Assembly (NCBI GenBank): GCA_017938885.1
Contig: JAGBAS010000012.1
Coordinates: 1 to 38,457 of the forward strand
Direction: 5' to 3'
Length of the DNA: 38,457 bases
Source: Clostridia bacterium
GTDB lineage: Bacteria; Bacillota; Clostridia; Oscillospirales; CAG-272
The notes below the pieces were generated by a model. That model ran no database searches. It saw nothing but the letters and a program-made list of their open reading frames with translations, and had not been told where the DNA came from. Numbering within the stretch: position 1 is the stretch's first letter; the number at the start of each line of letters is the position of its first letter. The position numbers and the translations under genes were made by a program. Shown here one piece after another: positions 7,621-15,647 of this stretch.

Positions 7621-8427
7621 ATGAACAACAACCATCTGCAAGGGAAGACCGCTATCATCACAGGCGCAGGCTACGCCGCCCTGTCCGACGGCCGCTGCGG
7701 CTCCATCGGCTACGGCATTGCCACCGCCTTTGCCAAGGAAGGCGCAAATCTTGTCATTACGGGCCGCCAGGTGCCCAAGCTGGAGAAGGCCAAGGCCGAG
7801 CTGGAGCGTCTGTACGGCGTCAAGGTTCTGGCTATCCCCGCCGACATTTCGGCAGGCTCGGATAATCAGGCTACCGCCAAGGCCGTGGTGGACGCCGCCA
7901 TTTCCGAGTTTGGCCGTATCGACGTCCTCATCAACAACGCCCAAGCCTCCGCCTCGGGCGTGACCATCCAGGATCATACCACCGAGCAGTTCGACCTGGC
8001 CATCTACTCGGGCCTGTACGCCACCTTCTACTATATGCAGGCCTGCTACCCCTACCTCAAGGAGACCAAGGGAAGCATCATCAACTTTGCCTCGGGCGCG
8101 GGGCTGTTCGGAAACTTTGGCCAGTGCGCCTACGCCGCCGCCAAGGAGGGTATTCGGGGACTGTCCCGCGTAGCCGCTACCGAGTGGGGTAAGGACGGCA
8201 TCAACACCAACGTGGTCTGCCCCCTGGCCTGGACCGCCCAGCTGGAGAAGTTCGAGCAGGCCTATCCCGAGGCCTTCAAGGCCAACGTCAAGATGCCTCC
8301 CGCCGGCCATTACGGCGACCCCGAGACTGAGATCGGCCGCGCCTGCGTGCTCCTGACCCACCCCGACTTCAAGTATATGAACGGCGAGACCCTGACCTTG
8401 GAGGGCGGTATGGGTCTGCGTCCTTGA
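7621..8427 (+). CDS. Short-chain dehydrogenase/reductase (SDR)
   Basis: A 268-residue classical SDR oxidoreductase. It has an NAD(P)-binding TGAG...GSIGYGIA segment (residues 14-33; the glycine motif carries an insertion of about eight residues, as in some enoyl-reductase-like SDRs), the NNAQ motif, catalytic Ser158 (NFASGAG) and the YAAAK motif with Tyr171 and Lys175. The end, MNGETLTLEGGMGLRP, is the usual SDR C-terminus. Substrate unknown. Ribosome binding site AAAGGAG. It is flanked by two unrelated-looking membrane paralogues, so its pathway cannot be read from context. Confidence 0.9.
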   Translation: MNNNHLQGKTAIITGAGYAALSDGRCGSIGYGIATAFAKEGANLVITGRQVPKLEKAKAELERLYGVKVLAIPADISAGSDNQATAKAVVDAAISEFGRIDVLINNAQASASGVTIQDHTTEQFDLAIYSGLYATFYYMQACYPYLKETKGSIINFASGAGLFGNFGQCAYAAAKEGIRGLSRVAATEWGKDGINTNVVCPLAWTAQLEKFEQAYPEAFKANVKMPPAGHYGDPETEIGRACVLLTHPDFKYMNGETLTLEGGMGLRP

Positions 8428-8443
8428 TCGGTCTAGGATACCC

Positions 8444-8992
8444 ATGTACCGTTACAGCGAGGGCGGCCGGCACCGCCTGACCTATGAGCGGATCCTGCGG
8501 GATCTGAAGGAGGGGGACAGAGGCTCGTCGGCTCTGGCCGTGGGCATGATGGTCGCAAGTATTGCCGTCTCTCTGATCTTTACCGCCATTATGGCGTTGG
8601 TGAGTCACTCCGCAGGCATCGGGGGCAAGGTGGTCTGCGGGGTGTTCTGGCTGTGCACCGCCGTGATTATCGGCTATGCCGTCGCCCTGCTGATCCGCGC
8701 CCGCAAGCCCCTGACCCCCGACCGCATTCGGGTGGTAAAGCGCAAACTGACCGCCATCGAGCAGGACAGGTATCCCTATTCCCGCGAGCACGTCAGAGGC
8801 GAGGCCCGCACCGTTCCCCGTTACCTGTTCGTCTTCGAGGGGATGGAGTCCTATCACCCCTCCCAAACCGAACTGGGGCTGGCCGAGGTGGGGGACGAAT
8901 ACTTTGTGGTGATCCTCACCGCCAAGCCCACTCGTCCCGTCCGCCTCTACCGCGCCGATGCCTATACGTGGGATGAGGCCTCGGATCGTTGA
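8444..8992 (+). CDS. Hypothetical membrane protein, paralogue of the 6362 gene
   Basis: A 182-residue protein with an N-terminal soluble segment, two membrane helices (about residues 33-53 and 59-84) and a conserved C-terminal domain with VVKRKLTAI, FVFEGMESYHPS and VRLYRADAYTW. All are shared in order with the protein at 6362-6895. It follows the SDR by 16 bases and is followed by the lipoprotein gene, whose ribosome binding site (GAAAGGAG) overlaps its stop, so all are probably co-transcribed. Function unknown. Confidence 0.7.
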   Translation: MYRYSEGGRHRLTYERILRDLKEGDRGSSALAVGMMVASIAVSLIFTAIMALVSHSAGIGGKVVCGVFWLCTAVIIGYAVALLIRARKPLTPDRIRVVKRKLTAIEQDRYPYSREHVRGEARTVPRYLFVFEGMESYHPSQTELGLAEVGDEYFVVILTAKPTRPVRLYRADAYTWDEASDR

Positions 8993-9005
8993 AAGGAGAA
9001 ACGCT

Positions 9006-9929
9006 ATGTCTGCCTATACCCATACCAACGGGCGGAGCAAGATGGCCGATGCCCTCCGCAGAAAAAAGCGGCGTTTCCCTCGCGCGGGCTGGATGTGCCT
9101 TCCGGTGATCCTGTTCCTGTGCTTTTCTCTGACGGGATGCGGGGAGATCTTGCATGAGCTGTTCGGGGAGTCCCGCGAGGAAAGGGAGGAGCGGGTCTTT
9201 ACGGAGGCGGTCGAGGCCATCTTCGCCGCCCTGGACGCGGGGGATACCGACGCCCTCTATGCTCTCTTTTCACAGGAGGCCAAGGAGGGAGACCCCGATC
9301 TGGAGGCCGATATCGCCCGCATGATGGAGGTCTACGAGGGTCCCTACGTCACTCACGGCTTTGACGGGCTTCTGGGTGGGGGCGGCCATTTTGAGCAGGA
9401 GGGGCGCACCTACTCGGTCTTCACCTCCGTCCCCGTCGAGGCGGGAGATACCTACTACTGGATCTACCTCACCTACACCTACCAATGCGACCCCAACCCC
9501 GCCAATATCGGCATCACCGAGCTGGAGTTCTTCACCGCCGACGAGTGGTGCCTGGAGCTGTACGACGAGGAATCCAATCGCGAGTCCTCCTGCGGTCTGA
9601 CGGTGTACGCCGACAAGACCCTGGATAGCCCCTGGCGTTGCATCTACGGAACGCCTCACCGGTACACCGACCGCGAGGCGGTGGATCCCTTGGAGGCCAA
9701 GGCGCAGATCGAGGAAAACGACAGTTACGCCGCCTTCGTGGAGAGGTTCGGCGAGCCCGCCGCCTCCCATATCTACCGATATTTCCCCTTACCCGACGAG
9801 AACGGCGAGGCTCGCTGGCTCTGCATTGGCTACGACGACCGCGAGGGATATGACGACAGCATTCACACTGCCTATATCGTGGATCGGTTCGTCTATCTCG
9901 GTATGCTGTTGGATGACGAGGGAAAATAG
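9006..9929 (+). CDS. Lipoprotein, DUF5104-like
   Basis: A 307-residue predicted lipoprotein. The ATG at 9006 follows GAAAGGAG at the right distance; an in-frame ATG at 8958 inside the previous gene lacks one. An unusually long basic N-terminus (KKRRFPR) leads to a hydrophobic segment and the lipobox SLTGC, with Cys45 as the lipidation site. The mature part starts with an acidic helix and VEAIFAALDAGDTDALYALFS, reminiscent of the clostridial DUF5104 lipoproteins (a cystatin/NTF2-like fold), then a beta-rich stretch. The last third, from about residue 225, is extra sequence that I do not recognise. Anchored outside the membrane; role unknown. Confidence 0.7.
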   Translation: MSAYTHTNGRSKMADALRRKKRRFPRAGWMCLPVILFLCFSLTGCGEILHELFGESREEREERVFTEAVEAIFAALDAGDTDALYALFSQEAKEGDPDLEADIARMMEVYEGPYVTHGFDGLLGGGGHFEQEGRTYSVFTSVPVEAGDTYYWIYLTYTYQCDPNPANIGITELEFFTADEWCLELYDEESNRESSCGLTVYADKTLDSPWRCIYGTPHRYTDREAVDPLEAKAQIEENDSYAAFVERFGEPAASHIYRYFPLPDENGEARWLCIGYDDREGYDDSIHTAYIVDRFVYLGMLLDDEGK

Positions 9930-9977
9930 GGATACACCCGTGCTTCAAACTATATTTTTACCGAAAGGAATTCTCTT

Positions 9978-11135
9978 ATGTCTGCCTTTACCGAGATCAT
10001 CAACGGCGCCAAGAACGCCGAAACGTTACGGGATAAGAGCCAGCTTCTGACCTATCTGGGGCGCGCTCTGTCCTCCGCCAAAAGGAAGCTCGATCCTGCC
10101 GATAAAAACGAGCTGGCCGCGTTTGCCCTCTCGGAGATCGAAGGTCTGCCCGCCCTGCTCAATCAGGCCGGGAGCTACCGGGAAAAGGACGAGCTCTTCG
10201 GGCTTTTCGAATCCCTCATGAATCTCATTATGATCTGCTACGACTCCCCCGCCGCCATGCCCCGCGACAAGGTGGAGATGATCCAACGGGTCGTGGAGCG
10301 GTGCGATAAGGAGCGTTTTTTGGAGACCGCCATCGACGAGGCCTTCAAGGGCAACCCCGACGCCGCTGACATGGAACGTATCCTCTGCATGGCTTCGCCC
10401 CTCAAGGACGAGTTCCACAAGGGCCAGCTCTGGCAGGGGCTTCTCCACTACAAGGGACAGATGAACCGTCTTTCAAACGACGCCAAGGCCGTGCTGGCGA
10501 GGTACGCCGCCTCCGAGCTGTCCCGCTACGCCGAAGAGCGAAAGGAGGGCACCATCGCGGGAGACGGCCACGCCAACCTGGAATATATCTGCGACGCCGC
10601 CGGCTCTCTGCTGTTCAATGCCCCCCAAAATCCCGAGCTGACCGGGCTGATTGCCGATCTGTTTTCCCTGCACGACTCCGATGTGAGCTACTACGCCCTC
10701 TCCACCCTGCTGTCGGTGGATTGTCAGGTGCCCGACGAGGTGATCGCCGCCCTGGCCCGGGACGTGGTCTATGCCGACCTGACCTACGAGCTGCTCGAGC
10801 GGTACGGTATGACCGGCCGCTTCCCCGCCGAGCTGTGCGATCCCGTCTATCTGGCCAAAAGCAACATGGTGCATTGGCTGGTCTACCCCACCGAGCTGGG
10901 TAAAGAGCCCGATGAGATCGAATTTCTGGGGCAGACCAAAAAGAAGGGCGAAATCTTCCATATCTTCCGCTACCGCTCCGACAGCGACAACCTGGGTGAC
11001 GACCTCAAGGGGGTCTGGCTCATCGGTTGGGCGGGGGACGACGGCGGCACCTTCAGCAACTTTGACAAGTACGCCGATTACGAGCAGAAAACACCCGAAA
11101 AGACCGTGAAGTATATCCGACGGAAGCTGCTGTGA
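9978..11135 (+). CDS. Hypothetical helical-repeat protein
   Basis: A 385-residue cytoplasmic protein without signal peptide or membrane helices. Residues 1-290 read as successive amphipathic helices (alpha-solenoid or HEAT/TPR-like in character, with no clear repeat consensus). The last 90 residues change to a beta-rich, Gly/Asp-rich segment (GVWLIGWAGDDGGTFSNF). Ribosome binding site GAAAGGAA. The response regulator gene starts 33 bases downstream, so they may be co-transcribed, but the intervening sequence has its own AAAGGAGG only. Not recognised. Confidence 0.6.
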   Translation: MSAFTEIINGAKNAETLRDKSQLLTYLGRALSSAKRKLDPADKNELAAFALSEIEGLPALLNQAGSYREKDELFGLFESLMNLIMICYDSPAAMPRDKVEMIQRVVERCDKERFLETAIDEAFKGNPDAADMERILCMASPLKDEFHKGQLWQGLLHYKGQMNRLSNDAKAVLARYAASELSRYAEERKEGTIAGDGHANLEYICDAAGSLLFNAPQNPELTGLIADLFSLHDSDVSYYALSTLLSVDCQVPDEVIAALARDVVYADLTYELLERYGMTGRFPAELCDPVYLAKSNMVHWLVYPTELGKEPDEIEFLGQTKKKGEIFHIFRYRSDSDNLGDDLKGVWLIGWAGDDGGTFSNFDKYADYEQKTPEKTVKYIRRKLL

Positions 11136-11168
11136 TCCCCCACATTCCCCGAAAGGAGGCCATACGCC

Positions 11169-11828
11169 GTGAAAAGCATTCTCATTATTGACGACGACAT
11201 TCACATTGGCGATATGCTGGAGGAGGTACTGACCCGTGAGGGCTACCGCGTCTTTCGCGCCTACTCGGGCACCGAGGCACTCCTGGCTGTGAAGGCCTTC
11301 TCCCCCGATCTGGTGTTGCTGGATCTCATGCTCCCGGGGCTTTCGGGGGAGGAGGTTCTGCCCAAGATCAAGGGCATCCCCGTCATCGTGGTCAGCGCCA
11401 AGATCGACCAGCAGAATAAGGTCGATCTCCTGTTGGGCGGTGCGGCGGACTACATCACCAAGCCCTTCGACATCTCCGAGCTGCTGGCGCGGATCACGGT
11501 GGCGCTCCGCCGCGTGGCGGTGGCCGAGCGGCCCGTACTGGTCCACGGCGGTCTGCGGCTGGACACCGAGACCCACATCGTGACGGCGGGGGATACCGAG
11601 GTCAAGCTGACCCGCACCGAGTACGCTATCCTGAAGCTCCTCATGCAGAATCCCAGTCAAGTCCTTTCCAAGTCCCATCTCCTGGACCGCATCAGCGAGG
11701 ACACCCCCGACTGCACCGAATCCTCCCTCAAGATCCACGTCAGCAACCTCCGCAAAAAGCTGCGGGAGACCGACGGGGAGGAGCATATCGAGGCGGTGTG
11801 GGGGATTGGGTTTAAGATGAAGGGGTAA
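11169..11828 (+). CDS. OmpR/PhoB-family response regulator
   Basis: A 219-residue two-component regulator starting with GTG at 11169 behind GAAAGGAGG. The receiver domain has the acidic pocket Asp8-Asp9-Asp10, the phosphoacceptor Asp52 (LLDLMLPG), switch Ser76 (VVSAK) and Lys98 (YITKPF). The C-terminal winged helix of about 95 residues has the TRTEYAILKLLMQNP, KIHVSNLRKKLRE and AVWGIGFKM motifs typical of OmpR proteins. The likely partner kinase is at 14065 and the likely target is the ABC transporter at 12258, preceded by four direct repeats of CTTTACC type. The cognate pair is split by the transporter genes and a composite repeat. Confidence 0.93.
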   Translation: MKSILIIDDDIHIGDMLEEVLTREGYRVFRAYSGTEALLAVKAFSPDLVLLDLMLPGLSGEEVLPKIKGIPVIVVSAKIDQQNKVDLLLGGAADYITKPFDISELLARITVALRRVAVAERPVLVHGGLRLDTETHIVTAGDTEVKLTRTEYAILKLLMQNPSQVLSKSHLLDRISEDTPDCTESSLKIHVSNLRKKLRETDGEEHIEAVWGIGFKMKG

Positions 11829-12131
11829 ATAAATTGGGGTTTATCGAACAGTTTGAACCGATAGGAAACCTTTTGTGTGACCCTCATCCGTCGCCCGCCG
11901 TCGGCGGGCGCCACCTTCCCCCCAGGGGAAGGCAAGCACGAGGAAATGGGAGCTTTCCCTCATCACCAAAACTATGTTTTGCTTTTGGCATCAACGAAAA
12001 CAAGGGTTTCCGCATACCCTTGCCTTCCCCTAGGGGGAAGGTGCCGACCAGCTCCTGCGGCGGGAGGCGGATGAGGGTCACACTCCCCATTTCCGCTCGG
12101 TTCCGTCAGCCCGATAAACCCTAATTTGAAA
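11829..12131. repeat. Composite palindromic module 4, type C payload
   Basis: The ends AAATTGGGGTTTATCG and CCGATAAACCCTAATTTGAA enclose an approximately 200-base inverted repeat. The left arm contains GTGACCCTCATCCG followed by CCACCTTCCCCCCAGGGGAA (11877-11927 region). The right arm contains CCTTCCCCTAGGGGGAAGGT and CGGATGAGGGTCAC (12023-12082). Small hairpins such as CGCCCGCCGTCGGCGGGCG interrupt the arms. The module starts directly after the response regulator stop codon and separates it from the ABC transporter promoter. Confidence 0.85.
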
Positions 12132-12139
12132 TATTTTTT

Positions 12140-12196
12140 CTTTACCATTTCTTTACCCTTTCCTTTGCCGATTTCTTAACCCCTGCGTTCTATAAT
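12140..12196 (+). promoter_or_regulatory. Probable response-regulator operator and promoter of the ABC transporter
   Basis: Four head-to-tail heptamers, CTTTACC (12140-12146), CTTTACC (12151-12157), CTTTGCC (12163-12169) and CTTAACC (12175-12181), are spaced 11, 12 and 12 bases apart, about one helical turn. They lie just upstream of TATAAT (12191-12196). No good -35 box sits 17 bases from this -10, as expected for an activator-dependent promoter. OmpR-family regulators bind such direct repeats, so the regulator at 11169 is the natural candidate; this link is inference. Confidence 0.65.
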
Positions 12197-12257
12197 GACG
12201 GCACAAGCACGGAGGACGGCGAAAAACAGCCGCCGTGCAAGAAAGGAGAATGACTTT

Positions 12258-13172
12258 ATGGAATACGTACTGACTGCGAATGCGTTGACCAAGCAATACG
12301 GCCACTTCAAGGCCTTGGACAATTTCACCATGCACGTCCCCAAGGGAGCCATCTACGGCTTCGTGGGGAAAAACGGGGCGGGCAAGACCACCCTCATCCG
12401 CATTGTTTGCGGCTTGCAGACTCCCACCGAGGGGGGATACACCCTCTACGGCGTGCAGAACACCGACCCCAAGGTAGTCCGCTCCCGCCGCCGCATGGGG
12501 GCTGTGGTGGAGACCCCCTCCATCTACATGGACATGACCGCCGAGGAAAACCTCAAGCAGCAATACCTCATCCTGGGACTGCCCTCCTTCGACTCCATCC
12601 CCGAGCTTCTGAAGCTGGTGGGCCTGGAGAACGCGGGCAAAAAGAAGGCGCGGAACTTCTCCCTGGGTATGCGTCAGCGTCTGGGCATCGCCATCGCTCT
12701 GGCGGGGGATCCCGATTTCCTGGTGCTGGATGAGCCCGTAAACGGTCTTGATCCCCAAGGTATCATTGAGATGCGGGAGCTGATCCTGAAGCTCAACCGC
12801 GAGCGGAACATCACGGTTCTCATCTCCAGTCACATCCTCGACGAGCTTTCCCGTCTGGCCACTCACTACGGCTTCATCGACGGCGGGCATATGCTCCGGG
12901 AGATCAGTGCCGGGGAGCTGGAGGCCGCCTGCCGCAAGTGTCTGCGCGCTGAGGTCTCGGACGTGGGCGCGCTGACCCGCGTGCTGGACGCCAAGGGGGT
13001 CGAATACAAGGTGATCTCCGACACCAAGGCCGATATCTACGCCAAAATGAGCATCACCGAGCTGGCTATGGCTCTTTCGGGTGAGAATTGCGAGCTGCTG
13101 AATGTTACCGAAAAGGATGAATCTCTCGAAAGTTACTATGTAAATCTGGTAGGAGGTGACCGCCATGACTAA
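12258..13172 (+). CDS. ABC transporter ATP-binding protein (BcrA-like)
   Basis: A 304-residue ATPase. The ATG at 12258 follows GAAAGGAGAA; an earlier in-frame ATG overlaps the promoter. It has Walker A GKNGAGKTT (near residue 38), ABC signature FSLGMRQR, Walker B FLVLDEP and the H-loop SSH motif. The approximately 80-residue C-terminal extension is typical of the BcrA/NatA-type drug and lantibiotic exporters. It pairs with the permease whose start overlaps its last eight bases, forming a putative efflux or self-protection transporter for peptide antibiotics or other cell-envelope toxins. Substrate inferred only from family and the linked two-component system. Confidence 0.92.
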   Translation: MEYVLTANALTKQYGHFKALDNFTMHVPKGAIYGFVGKNGAGKTTLIRIVCGLQTPTEGGYTLYGVQNTDPKVVRSRRRMGAVVETPSIYMDMTAEENLKQQYLILGLPSFDSIPELLKLVGLENAGKKKARNFSLGMRQRLGIAIALAGDPDFLVLDEPVNGLDPQGIIEMRELILKLNRERNITVLISSHILDELSRLATHYGFIDGGHMLREISAGELEAACRKCLRAEVSDVGALTRVLDAKGVEYKVISDTKADIYAKMSITELAMALSGENCELLNVTEKDESLESYYVNLVGGDRHD

Positions 13173-14013
13173 GCTGTTATCTGCCGGCTACCGCCGCCTC
13201 TTCCGCTCGGTGTTCTTCTGGATCGGCCTCGCCGTCACCTGCGGATACCACCTTCTGGGGGTTCTGAACAACCTTCACTACAAGTCCGCCTTTGTGGATC
13301 AGGTCATCAAGGCCGACCACACCCTGCTCCCCGACATCCTCATCACGGCTCTGGTCATGTCTGTGCTCATCGCCCTCCTCATCGGGCGGGAGTACGGGGA
13401 CAAGACCATCCGCAACAAGATCATCACGGGCCATTCCCGCCTGACCATCTACCTCTCCAATCTCATCGTCTGCTCCACCGCCGCCGCCATCTACTACGTG
13501 GTTCCCACCCTCCTCATCGGTCTGGGTCTGGGCGCGCCTCTCCTGGGGGGCTTTGAGCTGACCGCCAAGGCATTCATCCTCCCCGCCCTCATCGGTCTGC
13601 TGGCGGTGCTGGGCCTTACCTCCCTGTTCCTTTTGGTGGTCATGTCCATCCAGAACCGCACCGTTGCGGCTGTGACGGTGTTGATCCTGGCCATCGCCCT
13701 GATGATGTGGGTGACTGTCCCCATGCGGGAGGCTCTGGAGGCGCCGCAGTACGTAGACGAGTACGTTTTCTCGGAAGAGGTGAACGATTTCGTTCCCACG
13801 GGAAATACCATCGAGAGTCCGGCCTACGTGGGCGGCCCCGCCCGAGTGGCCTTGGAGTTCCTCTATAACTTCCTGCCCAGCGGTCAGGAGGAGCAGGCCT
13901 CCCCCTACAACAAGACTGCCGATATGGCGGATCTCCCTTTCTGGGGGCTGGCCTTTATCGCCGCGACGACCGTCGGGGGTGCGGTGATCTTCCAAAAGAA
14001 AGAACTCAAATAA
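13165..14013 (+). CDS. ABC transporter permease (ABC-2 type)
   Basis: A 282-residue integral membrane protein with about six hydrophobic segments, including SVFFWIGLAVTCGYHLLGVL near the N-terminus and a final helix before the KKELK end. Between the last two helices is an approximately 80-residue extracytoplasmic loop. The ATG at 13165 is preceded by AGGAGG at 13151 and overlaps the ATPase gene by eight bases, so the two are coupled. The conserved REYGDKTIRNKIITG segment after helix 2 is characteristic of ABC-2 permeases of the BcrB/NatB kind, where it contacts the ATPase. Confidence 0.88.
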   Translation: MTKLLSAGYRRLFRSVFFWIGLAVTCGYHLLGVLNNLHYKSAFVDQVIKADHTLLPDILITALVMSVLIALLIGREYGDKTIRNKIITGHSRLTIYLSNLIVCSTAAAIYYVVPTLLIGLGLGAPLLGGFELTAKAFILPALIGLLAVLGLTSLFLLVVMSIQNRTVAAVTVLILAIALMMWVTVPMREALEAPQYVDEYVFSEEVNDFVPTGNTIESPAYVGGPARVALEFLYNFLPSGQEEQASPYNKTADMADLPFWGLAFIAATTVGGAVIFQKKELK

Positions 14014-14019
14014 AAACGC

Positions 14020-14045
14020 CTTCTCCCCCTTTTCAGGGGGAGAAG
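14020..14045. repeat. Intergenic hairpin between permease and kinase genes
   Basis: CTTCTCCCCC (14020-14029) pairs perfectly with GGGGGAGAAG (14036-14045) across a six-base loop. There is no T-tract, so it may be an attenuator, an mRNA-stability element, or a remnant of the type C payload, which has similar CCTTCCCC hairpins. Confidence 0.6.
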
Positions 14046-14064
14046 CTGCCGACAGGAGCCGCTT

Positions 14065-14961
14065 ATGACCGAACTGCTTTTGACCGTGATCGGTGTTCTA
14101 CTCATCGTCATCGCGGTGCTGGCTGTGAAAGTGTATACCCTGCGAAAGGCCGCGAGCGAGATCGCCGAGGCCTTTTCGGCGCGTCTGCGGGAGGATACCA
14201 ACACCCTCATCGACATCTCCTCCCGCGATAGAAAAATGCGGGTGCTGGCCGAGGCGGTGAATCGGGAGCTGAAGCTCCTCCGCAAGCAACGGCAGCAGTT
14301 CGTCAACGGCGACCGTGAGCTGAAGGAAGCCGTAGCGGGTGTGTCCCACGATCTCCGCACCCCCTTGACCGCCATTTACGGCTATCTGGAGCTCCTGGAG
14401 CGGGAGGATCTGTCCGAGAACGCTACACGCTACGTCGCGCAGATCCGCAGCCGTGCCGAGGCCTTGCGGGAGCTGATGGAGGAGCTGTTCCGCTACTCGG
14501 TGGTGGCCTCCACCCCCGAGGTATCCCCCGAGCCCGTCAACCTCTGTCGGGTGCTGGAGGAGTCCCTCCTCTCCTTCTACGGCTCCTTCACGGGGCAGGG
14601 CATTCAGCCCGAGGTGACCATCCCCGAGGAGGAGATTTGGCGCAATCTCGACCCCACAGCCCTCACCCGCATTTTCGGGAACATCATCGGCAACGCCATC
14701 AAATACAGCGACGGCGACTTTGCGGTGACCCTCACCCCCGACGGCACCGTGACCTTTGCCAATACCGCCGCCGCCCTGTCCTCGGTGGACGTGGGCAAGC
14801 TCTTCGACCGCTTCTTTACGGTGGATTCCGCGCGCAAGTCCACGGGCTTGGGGCTGTCCATCGCCAAGCTCCTGACCGAGCGGATGCACGGGACCATCGG
14901 GGCGGAGTATGCGGAGGGGAGACTCGTGATCACGGTGAGGTTTTTGGAAACAGAGGGGTAA
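14065..14961 (+). CDS. Sensor histidine kinase
   Basis: A 298-residue membrane kinase. One N-terminal membrane helix (residues 3-24) with no real extracellular domain is followed by a HAMP-like linker, the H-box SHDLRTPL with phosphoacceptor His95, the N-box NIIGNAIKYS (206-215), LFDRFFTVD and the G2-box TGLGLSIAKLL (260-270). The G1 box is not a standard DxGxG but FANTAAALS, as is common in small intramembrane-sensing kinases of clostridial ABC loci. Such kinases usually sense the transporter or membrane stress rather than a free ligand. It should phosphorylate the regulator at 11169. Ribosome binding site ACAGGAG. Confidence 0.9.
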   Translation: MTELLLTVIGVLLIVIAVLAVKVYTLRKAASEIAEAFSARLREDTNTLIDISSRDRKMRVLAEAVNRELKLLRKQRQQFVNGDRELKEAVAGVSHDLRTPLTAIYGYLELLEREDLSENATRYVAQIRSRAEALRELMEELFRYSVVASTPEVSPEPVNLCRVLEESLLSFYGSFTGQGIQPEVTIPEEEIWRNLDPTALTRIFGNIIGNAIKYSDGDFAVTLTPDGTVTFANTAAALSSVDVGKLFDRFFTVDSARKSTGLGLSIAKLLTERMHGTIGAEYAEGRLVITVRFLETEG

Positions 14962-15149
14962 ATTGCAGTTTATCGGTCTGTGACCGATAAACTGCAAATG
15001 ATGTGCGCCGCGGGCGGGACCGCAGGCGCAATGAAGTTCGCCTTGGCGAAATGATGTTGCCCCGTTGGGGCAAATGATGTGCGCCCAATGGGCGCAACGG
15101 AAGAGAACGACGCCCTTCGGGCGTTGCTCGATAAACCCAAATTTGAAAA
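14960..15149. repeat. Composite palindromic module 5, type D payload (hairpin string)
   Basis: The left end forms its own palindrome (TTGCAGTTTATCGGT, five bases, ACCGATAAACTGCAA). The right end is CGATAAACCCAAATTTGAA. Between them are successive hairpins: TGCGCC/GGCGCA (15004-15030), TTCGCC/GGCGAA (15037-15050), TTGCCCC/GGGGCAA (15057-15073), TGCGCCC/GGGCGCA (15080-15096) and CGCCC/GGGCG (15111-15123). Most are separated by ATGATG or ATGAAG. The left end overlaps the kinase stop codon. Confidence 0.85.
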
Positions 15150-15165
15150 ATAAAAGGAGCAAACC

Positions 15166-15537
15166 ATGAAAAAGACCATTGTTATCTGCCTGTCCGCCAT
15201 CCTTCTGCTGGCGTTTACCGCTTGCGGTGACCGCACCCAATCCTATTCCTACTATGAATTCGTGTGTGAGGGAGACATGACCGTGACCCACGGCTCGGAG
15301 GCCGCGACGGTGCTGTCCGACGAAGATGAGACCGCTCTGCTGAAGCTCTGGGGCAACGCTTGGACGGTGGGGAAAGCCCCCGACAGCTTTGATTACACCT
15401 TCGCTTGGGACAACACCGCCATCCATTACAGCTCCGCGCGGGGAGTGTTCCGTCTGGGCGACACCAAGCAGATTTTGGAGCTGTCCGACGAGGAGCGCGA
15501 TACGGTGGAGGGAATCCTTCAAAGGGGTTCCGAATGA
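15166..15537 (+). CDS. Small lipoprotein, unknown function
   Basis: A 123-residue protein with a classic lipoprotein signal: MKK, a hydrophobic core and the lipobox AFTAC with Cys20. The mature part of about 100 residues contains YYEFVCEGDMTVTHG and a C-terminal helix, and looks like a compact secreted domain that I cannot name. AAAAGGAG precedes the ATG. It follows composite module 5 and lies between the kinase and an HTH gene with its own promoter, so it could be transcribed from the kinase operon. It may be an accessory lipoprotein of the envelope-stress system, but that is only positional inference. Confidence 0.65.
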   Translation: MKKTIVICLSAILLLAFTACGDRTQSYSYYEFVCEGDMTVTHGSEAATVLSDEDETALLKLWGNAWTVGKAPDSFDYTFAWDNTAIHYSSARGVFRLGDTKQILELSDEERDTVEGILQRGSE

Positions 15538-15586
15538 ACCGAAACCGTATTTTCTGCCAAAAACCCCCTCCGCAACAAAACATTGC

Positions 15587-15615
15587 TTGATTTTCCCATC
15601 CATCGGGCGTATAAT
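15587..15615 (+). promoter_or_regulatory. Sigma-A promoter of the HTH gene
   Basis: TTGATT (15587-15592), 17-bp spacer, TATAAT (15610-15615); GAAAGGAAG and ATG at 15648 follow. Confidence 0.7.
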
Positions 15616-15647
15616 GAAGGCATCTCCCCCACGAAAGGAAGCAAGAT

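Noticed and set aside
14991..15123. CRISPR-like array
   Set aside because: There are regular short spacers, but the repeated part is six bases (ATGATG) and the variable parts are self-complementary hairpins. No cas genes are present.
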